Shown here: positions 15,947 to 20,259 of the stretch, in pieces
Layout: the number at the start of each line of letters is the position of its first letter
Position numbering within the stretch: the stretch's first letter is position 1
Origin: JBPCPM01 sp050999155
Lineage (GTDB): Bacteria; Actinomycetota; Thermoleophilia; Solirubrobacterales; 70-9
NCBI GenBank assembly: GCA_050999155.1
Contig: JBPCPM010000158.1
Span: 1-20,259 of the forward strand
Length of the DNA stretch: 20,259 bases
Direction: 5' to 3'
The notes under the pieces: model-generated
What the model was told of the DNA's origin: nothing
The model's database searches: none
Seen by the model: only the letters and a program-made list of their open reading frames with translations
Translations under genes and position numbers: made by a program

Positions 15947-15956
15947 CCCCGCCCGC

Positions 15957-17021
15957 ATGTCACGCAGCACCCTCATGCGCCTCGGACTGGTGATCGCCGC
16001 CCTGACGGTCGTCCAGTGCGTGGCCTTCATCCCGTTCTTCAACTTCAACGGCGAGGCCGCCTCCGAGGAGGCCGCCCCGATCGACCTGCTGCTCCAGGTC
16101 ATGATCGGCCTCTCGTCCTTCGTGTTCGCCGTCGTGCTGGTGATGGGCGTGTGGCTCGCCTGGACCTTCCGGGCCAAGCCCGGCGACGAATCCGACGGCG
16201 AGCCCATCCACGGCAACACCCGCCTGGAGATCGCCTGGACGGCGATTCCCACGGTCATCGTCCTCGGCTGCGCCATCTACTCGTGGGTCGTGCTCAGCGA
16301 CATCGAGGCCAAGGAGCCCGACCGCATGGTCATCAACGTGACCGGCGAGCAGTTTGTCTGGAGCTTCGAGTACCCCGACGCTGACGTCGAATCCACCGAG
16401 CTCGTGGTCCCGGTCGACAAGCAGATCGAGTTCAAGCTGGGCTCCAAGGACGTCATCCACTCCTTCTGGGTGCCCCAGTGGCGGATCAAGCAGGACGCCG
16501 TCCCCGGGATGGAGACGACCGCGATCGTCACGCCCAACAAGGTCGGGTCCTACCCGCTGGTCTGCACCGAGCTCTGCGGCCTGGGCCACGCCACGATGCG
16601 CGCCCCGGTCCGGACCGTCAGCCAGGCCGACTTCGACAAGTGGCTGGCCGAGAAGGCGACGTCCGGCGACAAGGTCGGCGGCTCGGTCAGCGGCGGCGAT
16701 CCCTCCAACGACGGCACGGCCTCGGGAACCGACCCCACCGGCGGCGGCGACGGGCCCGGCGCCCAGGTCTACGCCGAGCAGGGCTGCGGCAGCTGTCACA
16801 CCTTCGATCCGGCCGGGTCGGTGGCCAACGTCGGGCCGAACCTCACCGAGAGCCTGCGCAACCGCGACAAGGACTTCATCCGTACGTCGATCATCAAGCC
16901 GGGTGCCGAGATCGCCAACGGTTTCAGCAACGGCATCATGCCGGCCATCTACAGCGACGAACTCAGCTCCAAGGAGATCGATGATCTCGTCGACTTCCTG
17001 GCCTCCGGGGCCTCAAAGTGA
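15957..17021 (+). CDS. coxB: Cytochrome c oxidase subunit II with fused cytochrome c (caa3 type)
   Basis: The protein has 354 residues. Two N-terminal hydrophobic segments (about 8-28 and 45-70) are followed by the CuA cupredoxin domain outside the membrane. CuA ligands are visible: H168 in VIHSFWVPQ and the loop C203-TEL-C207-GLGH211-ATM214. A Gly/Ser/Asp-rich linker (about 230-265) leads to a C-terminal cytochrome c with heme site C277-GS-C280-H281 and probable axial Met M328 in GIMPAIY. It accepts electrons and passes them through CuA to subunit I. A fused cytochrome c is the mark of caa3-type oxidases, which dispense with a separate soluble donor. VVQC at 18-21 is a poor lipobox. Subunits I and III follow on the same strand. 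Confidence 0.96.
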   Translation: MSRSTLMRLGLVIAALTVVQCVAFIPFFNFNGEAASEEAAPIDLLLQVMIGLSSFVFAVVLVMGVWLAWTFRAKPGDESDGEPIHGNTRLEIAWTAIPTVIVLGCAIYSWVVLSDIEAKEPDRMVINVTGEQFVWSFEYPDADVESTELVVPVDKQIEFKLGSKDVIHSFWVPQWRIKQDAVPGMETTAIVTPNKVGSYPLVCTELCGLGHATMRAPVRTVSQADFDKWLAEKATSGDKVGGSVSGGDPSNDGTASGTDPTGGGDGPGAQVYAEQGCGSCHTFDPAGSVANVGPNLTESLRNRDKDFIRTSIIKPGAEIANGFSNGIMPAIYSDELSSKEIDDLVDFLASGASK

Positions 17022-17046
17022 GCGCCCCCGAGCGTCCAGCTCGCCG

Positions 17047-17052
17047 TAAACT
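17047..17052 (+). promoter_or_regulatory. Candidate -10 box (TAAACT) for subunit I
   Basis: TAAACT lies in the 73 bp gap between subunits II and I, about 42 nt before GTG 17095. It would give a leader of about 35 nt holding the ribosome site. No convincing -35 is seen, so this may be an extra internal promoter. Confidence 0.4.
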
Positions 17053-17080
17053 GATCCTGTTCGTCTCCCGCCCCGCGGCC

Positions 17081-17086
17081 AGGAGG
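17081..17086 (+). promoter_or_regulatory. Strong Shine-Dalgarno for subunit I
   Basis: AGGAGG lies 8 nt before GTG 17095. It fixes the GTG as the start and thereby confirms the long N-terminal extension of subunit I. Confidence 0.85.
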
Positions 17087-17094
17087 TAGCCACC

Positions 17095-19938
17095 GTGTCG
17101 ACCACCCTCAACCAACCAGGAATGGGCCGGGCCCTGCTCGGCGCCGTCCTCGGCGCCGCATTCGGCTTCGGTCTCGTCGTCGCCCTGCGCGCGATCTCGG
17201 GGCTGGAGATCTTCATGACCGAGCAGACCGGCTACCCGCACGTGGTCGTCCCTGCCATCACGACCGGCTTCGGCTTCCTCGGCGGGCTCGGTGCCTTCGA
17301 CTACTGGTTCCGCTGGGCCAGCGGCGCGGTCACCATCGAGGAGGACCACTCCGGTCACGGGGCCGAGAGCTGGCGCGACTACTTCAAGTTCAACACCGAC
17401 CACAAGGTCATCGGGATCCAGTACCTGGTCACCACGTTCTTCTTCTTTTTCTGTGCCGGCTTGATGGCCATGTTCATGCGGGCCGAGCTCGCCCAGCCCG
17501 GCACCCAGGTCGTCGATCCCGGCACCTTCAACGGCCTGTTTTCGGTGCACGCCGCGATGATGATCTTCGTCTTCATCGTGCCGGTGTTCGCCGGCCTCGC
17601 GAACTACGTGCTGCCCCTGATGATCGGCGCGCCGGACATGGCCTTCCCGCGCCTGAACGCCCTGAGCTTCTGGATGCTGCCCATTGCCGGGCTGCTGTTC
17701 TTGACCAGCTACGTCGTCCCCGGCGGCGCCTTCGACGCCGGCTGGACCGGGTACGCGCCTCTGTCGACGGGAGCGCCGCTCGGGCAGTCGTTCTTCAACC
17801 TCGGCGTCCAGTTCGCCGGTGCGTCATCGGTGGCGACCGCCCTCAACTTCCTCGTGACGATCATCACGATGCGGGCGCCGGGGATGAACTTCTGGCGGAT
17901 GCCCTTGCTGGTGTGGGCCAACTTCGCCACCTCGTTGCTGGTCGTCGCCGCCACGCCGTTCGTCGCCGGCGCCCAGTTCATGGTCCTGTTCGACCGGGTC
18001 CTGAACACCAACTTCTTCCAGGCTGCGGCCGGTGGCGACGTCGTCAGCTACCAGCACATCTTCTGGTTCTACTCCCACCCGGCCGTCTACATCCTCATGT
18101 TGCCCGGGTTCGGGATCATCAGCGAGGTCATCTCGACCCACTCGCGCAAGCCGATCTTCGGCTATCGGCTGATGGCGCTCGCCCTGCTGGGCATCGTCGT
18201 CCTCGGGTTCAGCGTCTGGGCCCATCACATGTTCGTCTCGGGCATGTGGGACTGGCTGCGCGTGCCGATGATGATCACCACCCTGTTGATCGCCGTGCCG
18301 ACGGGCATCAAGATCTTCAGCTGGCTGGCCACGATGTACAAGGGCGTGGTCCATATGAAAAGCACGGGCATGCTGTTCTCGCTCGGCTTCATCTTCACGT
18401 TCGTGCTCGGCGGGATCTCCGGCGTCATGCTCGGCATGGTCCCGCTGGACATCCACGTCTCCGACACCTACTTCGTCGTCGCGCACTTCCACTTCGTGAT
18501 GTTCGGCGGCTCGGTGTTCACCGTCTTCGCCGGCGTCTACCACTGGTTCCCGAAGATGACGGGCCGGATGTACGACGAGCGCCTCGGCCGGGTGCACTTC
18601 TGGCTGACCCTGGCCGGAATGCTGGGCACCTTTGGCCCCATGCACTGGATCGGCATGGCCGGCATGCCCCGCCGCGTGGCCGACTACGCCGCCGAGTTCG
18701 CGGGCTGGAACCTGTTCATCTCCATCGCCGCGTTCATCATGGGCCTCGGCCAGCTCATCTTCCTCTACAACATGGTGGTCAGCTGGGCCTTCGGACCCAA
18801 GGCTCCGGCCAACCCGTGGCGGGCCAAGACGATCGAGTGGCAGGTCAGCTCGCCGCCCCCGACGTTCAACTTCGACTCCATCCCGCGCGTGGTCGGCGGC
18901 CCCTACGAGTACGGCGTCCCCGGCGCCCAGCACGCCGTCATGACCGCCGACGATCGGGAGAGCGGCTCCCACACCGAGAAGGTCGGGCCACGCCGCTGTG
19001 CCGGGCGCATCGGGGCAATGAGCGCCGCCGCCCAGGAGGACGTGCCCCGCGTCCTCGTCTTTCTCAACGAGGTCGCGGCCGGCCGCAAGCTTCTGTCGTC
19101 GGTCCGCAGCCGGATCGAGCAGGACGAGAACACGCGGTTCTTCGTCGTCGCGCCGCGCAACGAGCCGACCGTCGGCCACCACGTCGCCGACCGGGCCGAG
19201 GTGGAGCGTGCCGCCCAGAGCCGCGTCGACGTCACCTTGCGCGTGTTCGAGGAGTTCGACATCGAGGCCGACGGACGCGTGCTCGACGCCGACCCGATGC
19301 TGGCGCTCGACGACGCCGTGCGCAACTTCGGCCCCGACGAGATCATCATCTCCTGTCTCGCCGATTCCCGCTACGGCCTGCTGCGCCGGGACCTCATCAC
19401 CACGGCCGAGCGCCGCTTCGACCAGCCCATCGAGCACGTCTCCGTGCGCATCGAGGACGACGCCCTGAGCTGGGATGTCACCCACACGCTCGTTGTCGCC
19501 AGCCAGACGGTCAACAGCGTCACCCTCGTCGAGGAGCTGCTCGAGAAGGTCAGCAAGTCCACCCACCGCTTCACGATCGTCTGCCCGCAGGGCGAAGGGC
19601 AGGCCGAGGAGGACCGTGTCGCGCTGTGCGAACGGCTCGCCCGGACGCTGGCCATCCTCTACCGCGTCGATGTCGCCGCGACCGGCCAGCCGGCCCTGTC
19701 GGAGCCCTACGACGCGATCGAGAACGCGATCACCTACTACTCGGTCGACGAGATCCTCATCTCGACCAAGGAGGGCAGCTGGTCGCAGTGGCTTGAGGAC
19801 GGCCTGGTCGAGCGGGTCAAGCAGCTGACCGACAAGCCCGTGGCCCACATCGAGTCCGGCAGCGAGGAAGCGACCATGGTCGCGCCGTCTGACGACGAAC
19901 CCGACACGGCGGCCGCGGCCGTGGGAGGACAGAGCTGA
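17095..19938 (+). CDS. coxA: A2-type cytochrome c oxidase subunit I fused to tandem USP-like domains
   Basis: The protein has 947 residues against about 530-600 for a usual subunit I. Residues 1-95 add two extra hydrophobic segments. The oxidase core starts at TDHKVIGIQYL. Heme a ligands are H152 and H466, the heme a3 ligand is H464, and CuB ligands are H328, H377 and H378, with Y332 as the cross-linked Tyr and K406 in the K-channel (TGIKIF). YSHPAVY replaces the Glu-containing HPEVY, the mark of A2-type proton-pumping oxidases. The core ends near PYEYGVPGAQHAV (about residue 615). With no stop, a linker leads to two tandem USP-like domains (about 652-780 and 797-920). It reduces O2 to water in the membrane, while the C-terminal part is presumably cytoplasmic. 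A frame error or internal start at 19018 could split it. Confidence 0.9.
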   Translation: MSTTLNQPGMGRALLGAVLGAAFGFGLVVALRAISGLEIFMTEQTGYPHVVVPAITTGFGFLGGLGAFDYWFRWASGAVTIEEDHSGHGAESWRDYFKFNTDHKVIGIQYLVTTFFFFFCAGLMAMFMRAELAQPGTQVVDPGTFNGLFSVHAAMMIFVFIVPVFAGLANYVLPLMIGAPDMAFPRLNALSFWMLPIAGLLFLTSYVVPGGAFDAGWTGYAPLSTGAPLGQSFFNLGVQFAGASSVATALNFLVTIITMRAPGMNFWRMPLLVWANFATSLLVVAATPFVAGAQFMVLFDRVLNTNFFQAAAGGDVVSYQHIFWFYSHPAVYILMLPGFGIISEVISTHSRKPIFGYRLMALALLGIVVLGFSVWAHHMFVSGMWDWLRVPMMITTLLIAVPTGIKIFSWLATMYKGVVHMKSTGMLFSLGFIFTFVLGGISGVMLGMVPLDIHVSDTYFVVAHFHFVMFGGSVFTVFAGVYHWFPKMTGRMYDERLGRVHFWLTLAGMLGTFGPMHWIGMAGMPRRVADYAAEFAGWNLFISIAAFIMGLGQLIFLYNMVVSWAFGPKAPANPWRAKTIEWQVSSPPPTFNFDSIPRVVGGPYEYGVPGAQHAVMTADDRESGSHTEKVGPRRCAGRIGAMSAAAQEDVPRVLVFLNEVAAGRKLLSSVRSRIEQDENTRFFVVAPRNEPTVGHHVADRAEVERAAQSRVDVTLRVFEEFDIEADGRVLDADPMLALDDAVRNFGPDEIIISCLADSRYGLLRRDLITTAERRFDQPIEHVSVRIEDDALSWDVTHTLVVASQTVNSVTLVEELLEKVSKSTHRFTIVCPQGEGQAEEDRVALCERLARTLAILYRVDVAATGQPALSEPYDAIENAITYYSVDEILISTKEGSWSQWLEDGLVERVKQLTDKPVAHIESGSEEATMVAPSDDEPDTAAAAVGGQS
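19018..19935 (+). other. Tandem universal-stress-protein-like module within the subunit I reading frame
   Basis: This part begins at Met642 (MSAAAQEDVPRVLVFLNEV) and contains two Rossmann-like repeats. The first has ALDDAVRNFGPDEIIIS (DEIIIS at 748-753) then LRRDLITTAERRFDQPIEHV. The second has AIENAITYYSVDEILIS (DEILIS at 885-890) then LEDGLVERVKQLTDKPVAHI. The two ends align clearly with each other. ATG 19018 has only GGGGCA before it, so separate translation would be weak. From memory, stand-alone proteins with this DEI.IST...RDLVER...PV.HV pattern are common in Actinobacteria. A separate gene whose boundary was lost is the alternative to a real fusion. Confidence 0.7.
19924..19928 (+). 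promoter_or_regulatory. Shine-Dalgarno for subunit III
   Basis: GGAGG lies 9 nt before ATG 19938, inside the last codons of the preceding gene. Confidence 0.7.
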
Positions 19939-20259
19939 TGGAAAGCGCATCCGTCGCGGCAGACCACGGCCACCACCACGGGCCTCCTGAGGCCAACCAG
20001 AGCTCGAACATCGACCGGCAGTTTCTCGGAATCCTGCTGTTCATCATCTCGGAGATCATGGTCTTCGGCGCGTTCTTCGCGTCCTATTTCTTCGTGCGCG
20101 TCGTCGTCGACCCCGCCTCTTGGCCGCCCGAGCCGTTCGAGCTGCCCAAGGAGGTCGCGGGCATCAACACCGCGATCCTGCTCACCTCGAGCGTCACCGT
20201 GCACTGGGCGCTGGAGGCCGCGCGCCCAGGGAACCGCGCCGCGATCCAGGCCGGGCTCG
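19938..20259 (+). CDS. coxC: Cytochrome c oxidase subunit III (partial, runs off the window)
   Basis: The first 107 residues are visible. The ATG shares a base with the subunit I stop (TGATG), so the two are translationally coupled. After a His-rich N-terminus (ADHGHHHGPPEANQ) come NIDRQFLGILLFIISEIMVF and GAFFASYFFVR, the first transmembrane helix region of subunit III. A second helix follows (GINTAILLTSSVTVHWALEAA), where the NTAILLTSS pattern matches the family. Subunit III stabilises the catalytic core and binds lipid; it has no redox centre. Its place after subunits II and I completes the usual oxidase set. The rest of the gene lies beyond the window. Confidence 0.92.
   Translation, partial: MESASVAADHGHHHGPPEANQSSNIDRQFLGILLFIISEIMVFGAFFASYFFVRVVVDPASWPPEPFELPKEVAGINTAILLTSSVTVHWALEAARPGNRAAIQAGL

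Noticed and set aside
17824..19950. Open frame of 708 codons antisense to oxidase subunit I
   Set aside because: The translation is rich in His, Asp, Gly and Arg without domains, as expected for the reverse of a hydrophobic gene. The plus strand carries unmistakable oxidase motifs.

Overview
This window is very GC-rich, codes densely on both strands, and shows no sign of a plasmid or phage. The gene content points to a Gram-positive actinobacterium: a SARP/BTAD-type regulator, a DrrAB-like exporter, a caa3-type cytochrome oxidase and TANNNT-type leaderless promoters. I favour Thermoleophilia (Solirubrobacterales/Gaiellales-like) because the families of the tandem sensor-like membrane proteins, the secreted Cys protein and the tandem USP-like proteins recur there as far as I remember. 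No rRNA or marker gene is present to prove it.

Left block (1-6766, minus strand). A one-directional run reads leftwards. It begins with a six-helix membrane protein (6766-6038). After a 36 bp gap come five related multi-pass membrane proteins, the last cut by the window edge, with a small SRPBCC protein in the middle. Each resembles the membrane half of a sensor histidine kinase but stops before any kinase domain. From the first paralog onward, every junction is a 4 bp start/stop overlap (GTGA or ATGA), so translation is probably coupled. The 3' parts of the paralogs are strikingly alike at DNA level while the 5' parts differ.

Centre (6927-12480). A divergent 986-aa SARP-type regulator (winged helix, BTAD, AAA ATPase, TPR) faces the array across 160 bp. 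Converging on its 3' end is a three-gene ABC exporter of the DrrAB kind: one ATPase and two different permeases, almost without spacing.

Right-centre (12552-15917). A secreted Cys-containing protein is followed by a 292 bp intergenic region with several hairpins. Next come a Pro-rich lipoprotein and a 92-aa four-Cys protein (both minus strand), then a divergent GT-B glycosyltransferase.

Right (15957-20259, plus strand). This is a respiratory operon: caa3-type oxidase subunit II with a fused cytochrome c, an A2-type subunit I (YSHPAVY motif) and the start of subunit III. Subunit I is 947 aa because its reading frame continues, without a stop, into two tandem universal-stress-protein-like domains. 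That fusion and the kinase-less sensor array are the two most unusual things here.

Where neither a Shine-Dalgarno sequence nor overlap coupling explains a start, a TANNNT box often lies 7-10 nt upstream of it, which suggests leaderless mRNAs.
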